From Budorcas taxicolor (taxonomy: Eukaryota > Chordata > Mammalia > Artiodactyla > Bovidae): 64,000 nucleotides of DNA. The stretch lies in assembly GCF_023091745.1 (NCBI RefSeq), contig NW_026291793.1, forward strand, positions 62,001 through 126,000, in the 5' to 3' direction. The first letter of the stretch is position 1. Every line of letters starts with the position of its first letter. The notes beneath the pieces were generated by a model. The model had not been told where the DNA came from. It ran no database searches and worked only from the letters and a program-made list of their open reading frames with translations. The translations under genes and the position numbers were made by a program. Below, in pieces: positions 25,834 through 36,900 of this stretch.

Positions 25834-26649
25834 TTGGTGCAAATCAAGAAGTTCCCCGACATACCCGTCTCCACTCGAGAGGAATCACGAGGGTCCCGCC
25901 CACATCCAGAGGAGCCCCGTTTCCACCTCGTAGCTCGAGACGAGGGATCCTTTCCCTGCTTCTTCGGGAAAGAGTTCCCGGCGTTCCCGTCGCATCTCAA
26001 GAGGAGGCCCTCTCTACAGGAACGGCGAGAGGAACTCCAGGGTCGTGCCACCATTCCAAGAGTCCCCCAGATGTCTCAGTCCATTCCAGAGGAACCTCTT
26101 TTCCCTTCACCGGCTCGTCTTTCACGCCGAGGATCGAATCACAACAAGGTGGCACGTGGCACAGCCCTGTGGGAAAGCCTCGTGGGAAAGCCTCGAGGGA
26201 CAGCCTCGAGGGAAAGCCACAGATCCCTTGATCCACGTGACAGGAAGCGTGACACTACTGCTGCAGCTCGGGAGGAAAGCGCACGTGCATGCCCCCACTC
26301 GAGACGAGGCCTGACTCCCCTGGGGAGACTCAGAAGCACCCCAAGATCCATGGCAACACTGGAGAGGAATCCTCAGGTTCCGGCCCCGACTCCACACAAG
26401 GACTGAGGCCCCGGCATTGACGGCAGAGGAATCCCGAGAGGTCCCCTAGCAACTCGCATGGGGACTGGCCTTTCCTGAGGCCACCAGAGCGGGTCCCTGA
26501 GGTCCCCGTCGTAACGCGAGAACACCTGCCGCAACTCGAGAAAATCCAGGAGGTTCTCCCCTCCAGGCGAGATGAGGCCCTTTTCCGCTGAGGCGTCTCG
26601 AGGCTGATCACACCTCACCTCTGGAACTTCGAAAGGGTCCTTCACACCC

Positions 26650-27468
26650 TTGGTGCAAATCAAGAAGTTCCCCGACATACCCGTCTCCACTCGAGAGGAA
26701 TCACGAGGGTCCCGCCCACATCCAGAGGAGCCCCGTTTCCGCCTCGTAGCTCGAGATGAGGGATCCTTTCCCTGCTTCGTCGGGAAAGAGTTCCCGGCGT
26801 TCCCGTCGCGTCTCAAGAGGAGGCCCTCTCAACAGGAACGGCGAGAGGAACTCCAGGGTCGTGCCACCATTCCAAGAGTCCCCCAGATGTCTCAGTCCAT
26901 TCCAGAGGAACCTCTTTTCCCTTCACCGGCTCGTCTTTCACGCCGAGGATCGACTGACACCAAGGTGGAACGTGGCACAGCCCTGTGGGAAAGCCTCGTG
27001 GGAAAGCCTCGAGGGACAGCCTCGAGGGAAAGCCACAGATCCCTTGATCCACGTGACAGGAAGCGTGACACTACTGCTGCAGCTCGGGAGGAAAGCGCAC
27101 GTGCATGCCCCCACTCGAGACGAGGCCTGACTCCCCTGGGGAGACTCAGAAGCACCCCAAGATCCATGGCAACACTGGAGAGGAATCCTCAGGTTCCGGC
27201 CCCGACTCCACACAAGGACTGAGGCCCCGGCATGGACGGGAGAGGAATCCCGAGAGGTCCCCTAGCAACTCGCATGGGGACTGGCCTTTCCTGAGGCCAC
27301 CAGAGCGGGTCCCTGAGGTCCCCGTCGTAACTCGAGAAGACCTGCCGCAACTCGAGAAAATCCAGGACGTTCTCCCCTCCAGGCGAGATGAGGAGGCCCA
27401 TTTCCGCTGAGGCGTCTCGAGGCTGATCACACCTCACCTCTGGAACTTCGAAAGGGTCCTTCACACCC
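26650..27468. repeat. 819-bp monomer with GAG insertion
   Basis: gatgaggaggcccattt near 27387 has one extra GAG triplet compared with gatgaggcccattt elsewhere. The only other copy with it is its pentamer twin 30718-31536, so the insertion predates that duplication. Confidence 0.85.
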
Positions 27469-27504
27469 TTGGTGCAAATCAAGAAGTTCCCCGACATACC
27501 CGTC

Positions 27505-27752
27505 TCCACTCGAGAGGAATCACGAGGGTCCCGCCCACATCCAGAGGAGCCCCGTTTCCGCCTCGTAGCTCGAGATGAGGGATCCTTTCCCTGCTTCGTC
27601 GGGAAAGAGTTCCCGGCGTTCCCGTCGCATCTCAAGAGGAGGCCCTCTCAACAGGAACGGCGAGAGGAACTCCAGGGTCGTGCCACCATTCCAAGAGTCC
27701 CCCAGATGTCTCAGTCCATTCCAGAGGAACCTCTTTTCCCTTCACCGGCTCG
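27505..27752. repeat. Run of eight ~31-bp subrepeats inside the monomer
   Basis: Cutting the monomer every 31 bp from the base before ccactcgagagg gives eight successive units that keep a related core near their start: ctcgagagga, ccagaggagc, ctcgagatga, (degenerate gggaaagag), tcaagaggag, cgagaggaac, caagagtccc, cagaggaacc. The register can be followed, more weakly, through much of the rest of the monomer (for example ggagaggaatcc and cgggagaggaatcc, 62 bp apart). 816 equals 26 x 31 plus 10. A 31-bp ancestral unit is the known shared feature of bovid and cervid satellite I families. The same block is present in each monomer, starting 36 bp after the anchor. Confidence 0.8.
27594..27615. other. 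GC-rich inverted repeat with degenerate CENP-B-box-like start
   Basis: cgggaa, a 4-base spacer and ttcccg form a perfect 6-bp inverted repeat at 27600-27615. The overlapping 17-mer cttcgtcgggaaagagt starts like a CENP-B box (TTCG kept) but matches only about six of the nine core positions of nTTCGnnnnAnnCGGGn. I therefore do not call a CENP-B box. Copies at 24203, 25834, 29902, 41328 and 51120 read cttcttcggg and lose TTCG in that register. Confidence 0.4.
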
Positions 27753-27787
27753 TCTTTCACGCCGAGGATCGACTCACACCAAGGTGG

Positions 27788-27922
27788 CACGTGGCACAGC
27801 CCTGTGGGAAAGCCTCGTGGGAAAGCCTCGAGGGACAGCCTCGAGGGAAAGCCACAGATCCCTTGATCCACGTGACAGGAAGCGTGACACTACTGCTGCA
27901 GCTCGGGAGGAAAGCGCACGTG
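27788..27922. promoter_or_regulatory. Cluster of three CACGTG E-box palindromes
   Basis: The palindrome CACGTG occurs at 27788-27793, 27869-27874 and 27917-27922, spaced 81 and 48 bp start to start. The same trio is found in most monomers (51, 132 and 180 in the first copy). CACGTG is the canonical E-box of basic helix-loop-helix zipper factors such as USF, MYC/MAX and TFE3. The second site, read on the minus strand, is GTCACGTG, which also fits the CDEI/USF form RTCACRTG. Occupancy is inferred only: the CpG in the core is methylation-sensitive and satellite DNA is usually methylated. By extrapolation the window holds roughly 200 such sites. Confidence 0.5.
27806..27857. repeat. 13-bp tandem repeat, four units, in every monomer
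   Basis: The units are gggaaagcctcgt, gggaaagcctcga, gggacagcctcga and gggaaagccacag, perfectly adjacent. The first copy in the window is at 69-120. They lie between the first and second CACGTG sites. Units 2-4 generate the palindrome cctcgagg twice. This is a second, shorter periodicity inside the 31-bp framework, and the only place in the window where a change of one whole internal unit was seen (29437-29475, three units). Confidence 0.88.
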
Positions 27923-27927
27923 CATGC
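27914..27927. other. 14-bp alternating purine-pyrimidine tract (Z-DNA-prone)
   Basis: gcgcacgtgcatgc alternates purine and pyrimidine without a break and contains the 8-bp palindrome gcacgtgc, which includes the third E-box. It recurs once per monomer (first copy 177-190). Such tracts can flip to Z-DNA under negative supercoiling; this is a property of the sequence class, not shown here. In monomers 24203, 28285 and 32353 the C-to-T change giving gcgtacgtgcatgc keeps the alternation. Confidence 0.55.
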
Positions 27928-29099
27928 CCCCACTCGAGACGAGGCCTGACTCCCCTGGGGAGACTCAGAAGCACCCCAAGATCCATGGCAACACTGGAGA
28001 GGAATCCTCAGGTTCCGGCCCCGACTCCACACAAGGACTGAGGCCCCGGCATGGACGGGAGAGGAATCCCGAGAGGTCCCCTAGCAACTCGCATGGGGAC
28101 TGGCCTTTCCTGAGGCCACCAGAGCGGGTCCCTGAGGTCCCCGTCGTAACGCGAGAACACCTGCCGCAACTCGAGAAAATCCAGGAGGTTCTCCCCTCCA
28201 GGCGAGATGAGGCCCATTTCCGCTGAGGCGTCTCGAGGCTGATCACACCTCACCTCTGGAACTTCGAAAGGGTCCTTCACACCCTTGGTGCAAATCAAGA
28301 AGTTCCCCGACATACCCGTCTCACTCGAGAGGAATCACGAGGGTCCCGCCCACATCCAGAGGAGCCCCGTTTCCGCCTCGTAGCTCGAGATGAGGGATCC
28401 TTTCCCTGCTTCGTCGGGAAAGAGTTCCCGGCGTTCCCGTCGCAACTCAAGAGGAGGCCCTCTCAACAGGAACGGCGAGAGGAACTCCAGGGTCGTGCCA
28501 CCATTCCAAGAGTCCCCCAGATGTCTCAGTCCATTCCAGAGGAACCTCTTTTCCCTTCACCGGCTCGTCTTTCACGCCGAGGATCGACTCACTCCAAGGT
28601 GGCACGTGGCACAGCCCTGTGGGAAAGCCTCGTGGGAAAGCCTCGAGGGACAGCCTCGAGGGAAAGCCACAGATCCCTTGATCCACGTGACAGGAAGCGT
28701 GACACTACTGCTGCAGCTCGGGAGGAAAGCGTACGTGCATGCCCCCACTCGAGAAAAGGCCTGACTCCCCTGGGGAGACTCAGAAGCACCCCAAGATCAA
28801 TGGCAACATTGGAGAGGAATCCTCAGGTTCCGGCCCCGACTCCACACAAGGACTGAGGCCCCGGCATCGACGGGAGAGGAATCCCGAGAGGTCCCCTAGC
28901 AACTCGCATGGGGACTGGCCTTTCCTGAGGCCACCAGAGCGGGTCCCTGTGTTCCCCGTCGTAACTCGAGAAGACCTGCCGCAACTCAAGAAAATCCAGG
29001 AGGTTCTCCCCTCCAGGCGAGATGAGGCCCATTTCCGCTGAGGCGTCTCGAGGCTGATCACACCTCACCTCTGGCACTTCGAAAGGGTCCTTCACACAC

Positions 29100-29901
29100 T
29101 TGGTGCAAATCAAGAAGTTCCCCGACCTAGCCGTCTCCACTCGAGAGGAATCACGTGGATCCCGCCCACATCCAGAGGAGCCCCGTTTCCGCCTCGTAGC
29201 TCGAGATGAGGGATCCTTTCCCTGCTTCGTCGGGAAAGAGTTCCCGGCGTTCCTGTCGCATCTCAAGAGGAGGCCCTCTCAACAGGAACGGCGAGAGGAA
29301 CTCCAGGGTCGTGCCACCATTCCAAGAGTCCCCCAGATGTCTCAGTCCATTGCAGAGGAACCTCTTTTGCCTTCACCGGCTCGTCTTTCACGCCGAGGAT
29401 CGACTCACACCAAGGTGGCACGTGGCACAGCCCTGTGGGAAAGCCTCGAGGGACAGCCTCGAGGGAAAGCCACAGATCCCTTGATCCACGTGACAGGAAG
29501 CGTGACACTACTGCTGCAGCTCGGGAGGAAAGCGCACGTGCATGCCCCCACTCGAGACGAGGCCTGACTCCCCTGGGGAGACTCAGAAGCACCCCAAGAT
29601 CCATGGCAACACTGGAGAGGAATCCTCAGGTTCCGGCCCCGACTCCACACAAGGACTGAGGCCCCGGCATGGACGGGAGAGGAATCCCGAGAGGTCCCCT
29701 AGCAACTCGCATGGGGACTGGCCTTTCCTGAGGCCACCAGAGCGGGTCCCTGAGGTCCCCGTCGTAACTCGAGAAGACCTGCCGCAACTCGAGAAAATCC
29801 AGGAGGTTCTCCCCTCCAGGCGAGATGAGGCCCATTTCCGCTGAGGCGTCTCGAGGCTGATCACACCTCACCTCTGGAACTTCGAAGGGTCCTTCACACC
29901 C
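29100..29901. repeat. 802-bp monomer lacking one 13-bp unit
   Basis: At 29437-29475 the 13-bp repeat has three units rather than four. The missing unit corresponds exactly to one gggaaagcctcgt period. A further A is missing in cttcgaagggtcc near 29885. The twin monomer 33168 has four units, so the loss came after the pentamer duplication, as expected for replication slippage. Confidence 0.88.
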
Positions 29902-32900
29902 TTGGTGCAAATCAAGAAGTTCCCCGACATACCCGTCTCCACTTGAGAGGAATCACGAGGGTCCCGCCCACATCCAGAGGAGCCCCGTTTCCACCTCGTA
30001 GCTCGAGACGAGGGATCCTTTCCCTGCTTCTTCGGGGAAGAGTTCCCGGCGTTCCCGTCGCATCTCAAGAGGAGGCCCTCTCAACAGGAACGGCGAGAGG
30101 AACTCCAGGGTCGTGCCACCATTCCAAGAGTCCCCCAGATGTCTCAGTCCATTCCAGAGGAACCTCTTTTCCCTTCACCGGCTCGTCTTTCACGCCGAGG
30201 ATCGACTCACACCAAGGTGGCACGTGGCACAGCCCTGTGGGAAAGCCTCGTGGGAAAGCCTCGAGGGACAGCCTCGAGGGAAAGCCACAGATCCCTTGAT
30301 CCACGTGACAGGAAGCGTGACACTACTGCTGCAGCTCGGGAGGAAAGCGCACGTGCATGCCCCCACTCGAGACGAGGCCTGACTCCCCTGGGGAGACTCA
30401 GAAGCACCCCAAGATCCATGGCAACACTGGAGAGGAATCCACAGGTTCCGGCCCCGACTCCACACAAGGACTGAGGCCCCGGCATGGACGGGAGAGGAAT
30501 CCCGAGAGGTCCCCTAGCAACTCGCATGGGGACTGGCCTTTCCTGAGGCCACCAGAGCGGGTCCCTGAGGTCCCCGTCGTAACGCGAGAACACCTGCCGC
30601 AACTCGAGAAAATCCAGGAGGTTCTCCCCTCCAGGCGAGATGAGGCCCTTTTCCGCTGAGGCGTCTCGAGGCTGATCACACCTCACCTCTGGAACTTCGA
30701 AAGGGTCCTTCACACCCTTGGTGCAAATCAAGAAGTTCCCCGACATACCCGTCTCCACTCGAGAGGAATCACGAGGGTCCCGCCCACATCCAGAGGAGCC
30801 CCGTTTCCGCCTCGTAGCTCGAGATGAGGGATCCTTTCCCTGCTTCGTCGGGAAAGAGTTCCCGGCGTTCCCGTCGCATCTCAAGAGGAGGCCCTCTCAA
30901 CAGGAACGGCGAGAGGAACTCCAGGGTCGTGCCACCATTCCAAGAGTCCCCCAGATGTCTCAGTCCATTCCAGAGGAACCTCTTTTCCCTTCACCGGCTC
31001 GTCTTTCACGCCGAGGATCGACTCACACCAAGGTGGCACGTGGCACAGCCCTGTGGGAAAGCCTCGTGGGAAAGCCTCGAGGGACAGCCTCGAGGGAAAG
31101 CCACAGATCCCTTGATCCACGTGACAGGAAGCGTGACACTACTGCTGCAGCTCGGGAGGAAAGCGCACGTGCATGCCCCCACTCGAGACGAGGCCTGACT
31201 CCCCTGGGGAGACTCAGAAGCACCCCAAGATCCATGGCAACACTGGAGAGGAATCCTCAGGTTCCGGCCCCGACTCCACACAAGGACTGAGGCCCCGGCA
31301 TGGACGGGAGAGGAATCCCGAGAGGTCCCCTAGCAACTCGCATGGGGACTGGCCTTTCCTGAGGCCACCAGAGCGGGTCCCTGAGGTCCCCGTCGTAACT
31401 CGAGAAGACCTGCCGCAACTCGAGAAAATCCAGGACGTTCTCCCCTCCAGGCGAGATGAGGAGGCCCATTTCCGCTGAGGCGTCTCGAGGCTGATCACAC
31501 CTCACCTCTGGAACTTCGAAAGGGTCCTTCACACCCTTGGTGCAAATCAAGAAGTTCCCCGACATACCCGTCTCCACTCGAGAGGAATCACGAGGGTCCC
31601 GCCCACATCCAGAGGAGCCCCGTTTCCGCCTCGTAGCTCGAGATGAGGGATCCTTTCCCTGCTTCGTCGGGAAAGAGTTCCCGGCGTTCCCGTCGCATCT
31701 CAAGAGGAGGCCCTCTCAACAGGAACGGCGAGAGGAACTCCAGGGTCGTGCCACCATTCCAAGAGTCCCCCAGATGTCTCAGTCCATTCCAGAGGAACCT
31801 CTTTTCCCTTCACCGGCTCGTCTTTCACGCCGAGGATCGACTCACACCAAGGTGGCACGTGGCACAGCCCTGTGGGAAAGCCTCGTGGGAAAGCCTCGAG
31901 GGACAGCCTCGAGGGAAAGCCACAGATCCCTTGATCCACGTGACAGGAAGCGTGACACTACTGCTGCAGCTCGGGAGGAAAGCGCACGTGCATGCCCCCA
32001 CTCGAGACGAGGCCTGACTCCCCTGGGGAGACTCAGAAGCACCCCAAGATCCATGGCAACACTGGAGAGGAATCCTCAGGTTCCGGCCCCGACTCCACAC
32101 AAGGACTGAGGCCCCGGCATGAACGGGAGAGGAATCCCGAGAGGTCCCCTAGCAACTCGCATGGGGACTGGCCTTTCCTGAGGCCACCAGAGCGGGTCCC
32201 TGAGGTCCCCGTCGTAACGCGAGAACACCTGCCGCAACTCGAGAAAATCCAGGAGGTTCTCCCCTCCAGGCGAGATGAGGCCCATTTCCGCTGAGGCGTC
32301 TCGAGGCTGATCACACCTCACCTCTGGAACCTCGAAAGGGTCCTTCACACCCTTGGTGCAAATCAAGAAGTTCCCCGACATACCCGTCTCACTCGAGAGG
32401 AATCACGAGGGTCCCGCCCACATCCAGAGGAGCCCCGTTTCCGCCTCGTAGCTCGAGATGAGGGATCCTTTCCCTGCTTCGTCGGGAAAGAGTTCCCGGC
32501 GTTCCCGTCGCATCTCAAGAGGAGGCCCTCTCAACAGGAACGGCGAGAGGAACTCCAGGGTCGTGCCACCATTCCAAGAGTCCCCCAGATGTCTCAGTCC
32601 ATTCCAGAGGAACCTCTTTTCCCTTCACCGGCTCGTCTTTCACGCCGAGGATCGACTCACTCCAAGGTGGCACGTGGCACAGCCCTGTGGGAAAGCCTCG
32701 TGGGAAAGCCTCGAGGGACAGCCTCGAGGGAAAGCCACAGATCCCTTGATCCACGTGACAGGAAGCGTGACACTACTGCTGCAGCTCGGCAGGAAAGCGT
32801 ACGTGCATGCCCCCACTCGAGAAAAGGCCTGACTCCCCTGGGGAGACTCAGAAGCACCCCAAGATCAATGGCAACATTGGAGAGGAATCCTCAGGTTCCG

Positions 32901-33983
32901 GCCCCGACTCCACACAAGGACTGAGGCCCCGGCATGGACGGGAGAGGAATCCCGAGAGGTCCCCTAGCAACTCGCATGGGGACTGGCCTTTCCTGATGCC
33001 ACCAGAGCGGGTCCCTGTGTTCCCCGTCGTAACTCGAGAAGACCTGCCGCAACTCAAGAAAATCCAGGAGGTTCTCCCCTCCAGGCGAGATGAGGCCCAT
33101 TTCCGCTGAGGCGTCTCGAGGCTGATCACACCTCACCTCTGGCACTTCGAAAGGGTCCTTCACACCCTTGGTGCAAATCAAGAAGTTCCCCGACCTAGCC
33201 GGCTCCACTCGAGAGGAATCACGTGGATCCCGCCCACATCCAGAGGAGCCCCGTTTCCGCCTCGTAGCTCGAGATGAGGGATCCTTTCCCTGCTTCGTCG
33301 GGAAAGAGTTCCCGGCGTTCCTGTCGCATCTCAAGAGGAGGCCCTCTCTACAGGAACGGCGAGAGGAACTCCAGGGTCGTGCCACCATTCCAAGAGTCCC
33401 CCAGATGTCTCAGTCCATTGCAGAGGAACCTCTTTTCCCTTCACCGGCTCGTCTTTCACGCCGAGGATCGACTCACACCAAGGTGGCACGTGGCACAGCC
33501 CTGTGGGAAAGCCTCGTGGGAAAGCCTCGAGGGACAGCCTCGAGGGAAAGCCACAGACCCCTTGATCCACGTGACAGGAAGCGTGACACTACTGCTGCAG
33601 CTCGGGAGGAAAGCGCACGTGCATGCCCCCACTCGAGACGAGGCCTGACTCCCCTGGGGAGACTCAGAAGCACCCCAAGATCCATGGCAACACTGGAGAG
33701 GAATCCTCAGGTTCCGGCCCCGACTCCACACAAGGACTGAGGCCCCGGCATGGACGGGAGAGGAATCCCGAGAGGTCCCCTAGCAACTCGCATGGGGACT
33801 GGCCTTTCCTGAGGCCACCAGAGCGGGTCCCTGAGGTCCCCGTCGTAACTCGAGAAGACCTGCCGCAACTCGAGAAAATCCAGGAGGTTCTCCCCTCCAG
33901 GCGAGATGAGGCCCATTTCCGCTGAGGCGTCTCGAGGCTGATCACACCTCACCTCTGGAACTTCGAAAGGCTCCTTCACACCC
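29902..33983. repeat. Pentameric HOR, copy 2 (4082 bp)
   Basis: This is the twin of 25834-29901, at a constant 4068-bp offset. It keeps the GAG insertion near 31460 and the missing C near 32390, and has all four 13-bp units in monomer 33168. Private changes include gaatccacagg (30437), cggcatgaacgg (32118), tcctgatgcc (32997) and agccggctcc (33198). Copy 1 has its own private changes, such as gactgacacc and gtggaacgtgg in monomer 26650. Confidence 0.86.
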
Positions 33984-36900
33984 TTGGTGCAAATCAAGAA
34001 GTTCCCCGACATACCCGTCTCCACTCGAGAGGAATCACGAGGGTCCCTCCCACATCCAGAGGAGCCCCGTTTCCGCCTCGTAGCTCGAGATGAGGGATCC
34101 TTTCCCTGCTTCGTCGGGAAAGAGTTCCCGGCCTTCCCGTCTCATCTCAAGAGGAGGCCCTCTCAACAGGAACGGCGAGAGGAACTCCAGGGTCGTGCCA
34201 CCATTCCAAGAGTCCCCCAGATGTCTCAGTCCATTCCAGAGGAACCTCTTTTCCCTTCACCGGCTCGTCTTTCACGCCGAGGATCGACTCACACCAAGGT
34301 GGCACGTGGCACAGCCCTGTGGGAAAGACTCGTGGGAAAGCCTCGAGGGACAGCCTTGAGGGAAAGCCACAGATCCCTTGATCCACGTGACAGGAAGCGT
34401 GACACTACTGCTACAGCTCGGGAGGAAAGCGCACGTGCATGCCCCCACTCGAGACGAGGCCTGACTCCCCTGGGGAGACTCAGAAGCACCCCAAGATCCA
34501 TGGCAACACTGGAGAGGAATCCTCAGGTTCCGGCCCCGACTCCACACAAGGACTGAGGCCCCGGCATGAACGGGAGTGGAATCCCGAGAGGTCCCCTAGC
34601 AACTCGCATGGGGACTGGCCTTTCCTGAGGCCACCAGAGCGGGTCCCTGAGGTCCCCGTCGTAACGCGAGAACACCTGCCGCAACTCGAGAAAATACAGG
34701 AGGTTCTCCCCTCCAGGCGAGATGAGGCCCATTTCCGCTGAGGCGTTTCGAGGCTGATCACACCTCACCTCTGGAACTTCGAAAGGCTCCTTCACACCCT
34801 TGGTGCAAATCAAGAAGTTCTCCGACATACCCGTCTCCACTCGAGAGGAATCACGAGGGTCCCGCCCACATCCAGAGGAGCCCCGTTTCCGCCTCGTAGC
34901 TCGAGATGAGGGATCCTTTCCCTGCTTCGTCGGGAAAGAGTTCCCGGCGTTCCCGTCGCATCTCAAGAGGAGGCCCTCTCAACAGGAACGGCGAGAGGAA
35001 CTCCAGGGTCGTGCCACCATTCCAAGAGTCCCCCAGATGTCTCAGTCCATTCCAGAGGAACCTCTTTTCCCCTCACCGGCTCGTCTTTCACGCCGAGGAT
35101 CGACTCACACCAAGGTGGCACGTGGCACAGCCCTGTGGGAAAGCCTCGTGGGAAAGCCTCGAGGGACAGCCTCGAGGGAAAGCCACAGATCCCTTGATCC
35201 ACGTGACAGGAAGCGTGACACTACTGCTGCAGCTCGGGAGGAAAGCGCACGTGCATGCCCCCACTCGAGACGAGGCCTGACTCCCCTGGGGAGACTCAGA
35301 AGCACCCCAAGATCCATGGCAACACTGGAGAGGAAACCTCAGGTTCCGGCCCCGACTCCACACAAGGACTGAGGCCCCGGCATGGACGGGAGAGGAATCC
35401 CGAGAGGTCCCCTAGCAACTCGCATGGGGACTGGCCTTTCCTGAGGCCACCAGAGCGGGTCCCTGAGGTCCCCGTCGTAACTCGAGAAGACCTGCCGCAA
35501 CTCGAGAAAATCCAGGAGGATCTCCCCTCCAGGTGAGATGAGGCCCATTTCCGCTGAGGCGTCTCGAGGCTGATCACACCTCACCTCTGGAACTTCGAAA
35601 GGGTCCTTCACACCCTTGGTGCAAATCAAGAAGTTCCCCGACATACCCGTCTCCACTCGAGAGGAATCACGAGGGTCCCGCCCACATCCAGAGGAGCCCC
35701 GTTTCCGCCTCGTAGCTCGAGATGAGGGATCCTTTCCCTGCTTCGTCGGGAAAGAGTTCCCGGCGTTCCCGTCGCATCTCAAGAGGAGGCCCTCTCAACA
35801 GGACCGGCGAGAGGAACTCCAGGGTCGTGCCACCATTCCAAGAGTCCCCCAGATGTCTCAGTCCATTCCAGAGGAACCTCTTTTCCCTTCACCGGCTCGT
35901 CTTTCACGCCGAGGATCGACTCACACCAAGGTTGCACGTGGCACAGCCCTGTGGGAAAGCCTCGTGGGAAAGCCTCGAGGGACAGCCTCGAGGGAAAGCC
36001 ACAGATCCCTTGATCCACGTCACAGGAAGCGTGACACTACTGCTGCAGCTCGGGAGGAAAGCGCACGTGCATGCCCCCACTCGAGACGAGGCCTGACTCC
36101 CCTGGGGAGACTCAGAAGCACCCCAAGATCCATGGCAACACTGGAGAGGAATCCTCAGGTTCCGGCCCCGACTCCACACAAGGACTGAGGCCCCGGCATG
36201 GACGGGAGAGGAATCCCGAGAGGTCCCCTAGCAACTCGCATGGGGACTGGCCTTTCCTGAGGCCACCAGAGCGGGTCCCTGAGGTCCCCGTCGTAACTCG
36301 AGAAGACCTGCCGCAACTCGAGAAAATCCAGGAGGATCTCCCCTCCAGGTGAGATGAGGCCCATTTCCGCTGAGGCGTCTCGAGGCTGATCACACCTCAC
36401 CTCTGGCACTTCGAAAGGGTCCTTCACACCCTTGGTGCAAATCAAGAAGTTCCCCGACATACCCGTCTCCACTCGAGAGGAATCACGAGGGTCCCGCCCA
36501 CATCCAGAGGAGCCCCGTTTCCGCCTCGTAGCTCGAGATGAGGGATCCTTTCCCTGCTTCGTCGGGAAAGAGTTCCCGGCCTTCCCGTCGCATCTCAAGA
36601 GGAGGCCCTCTCAACAGGAACGGCGAGAGGAACTCCAGGGTCGTGCCACCATTCCAAGAGTCCCCCAGATGTCTCAGTCCATTCCAGAGGAACCTCTTTT
36701 CCCTTCACCGGCTCGTCTTTCACGCCGAGGATCGACTCACACCAGGGTGGCACGAGGCACAGCCCTGTGGGAAAGCCTCGTGGGAAAGCCTCGAGGGACA
36801 GCCTCGAGGGAAAGCCACAGATCCCTTGATCCACGTGACAGGAAGCGTGACACTACTGCTGCAGCTCGGGAGGAAAGCGCACGTGCATGCCCCCACTCGA

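Larger units (their letters stand above)
27469..28284. repeat. Representative consensus-like 816-bp monomer
   Basis: This copy lacks the private indels and carries the commonest base at the sites compared, so it serves as a reference. Landmarks: 31-bp subrepeats from 27505; GGATCC at 27580-27585; inverted repeat cgggaa/ttcccg at 27600-27615; CACGTG at 27788-27793, 27869-27874 and 27917-27922; four 13-bp units at 27806-27857; alternating purine-pyrimidine tract at 27914-27927. It contains eight CTCGAG hexamers. A 190-codon frame and several shorter frames on both strands are open, but they recur with the monomer and show no coding signature. The monomer is 272 codons long, so reading frame is kept from copy to copy. 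Confidence 0.9.
25834..29901. repeat. Pentameric HOR, copy 1 (4068 bp)
   Basis: Five monomers (25834, 26650, 27469, 28285, 29100) are repeated in the same order at 29902, 30718, 31537, 32353 and 33168. Order-defining markers: the one-base-shorter cttcgaagggtcc just before the unit and cgagacgaggg in the first; a GAG insertion (gatgaggaggccc) in the second; a missing C (cccgtctcactcg) and cactccaagg in the fourth; cacgtggatccc and ccattgcagagg in the fifth. The 14-bp length difference from copy 2 comes from loss of one 13-bp unit plus one A in monomer 29100. Confidence 0.87.

Noticed and set aside
27594..27610. Possible CENP-B box (cttcgtcgggaaagagt)
   Set aside because: TTCG is present, but the required A and most of CGGG are not; about six of nine core positions match. 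No better match was found on either strand by eye. A motif scan allowing at most one core mismatch would settle it.
27600..27615. Inverted repeat as a transcription terminator or attachment site
   Set aside because: A 6-bp stem with no T-run, repeated 79 times within a satellite; more simply a by-product of GC-rich subrepeats.
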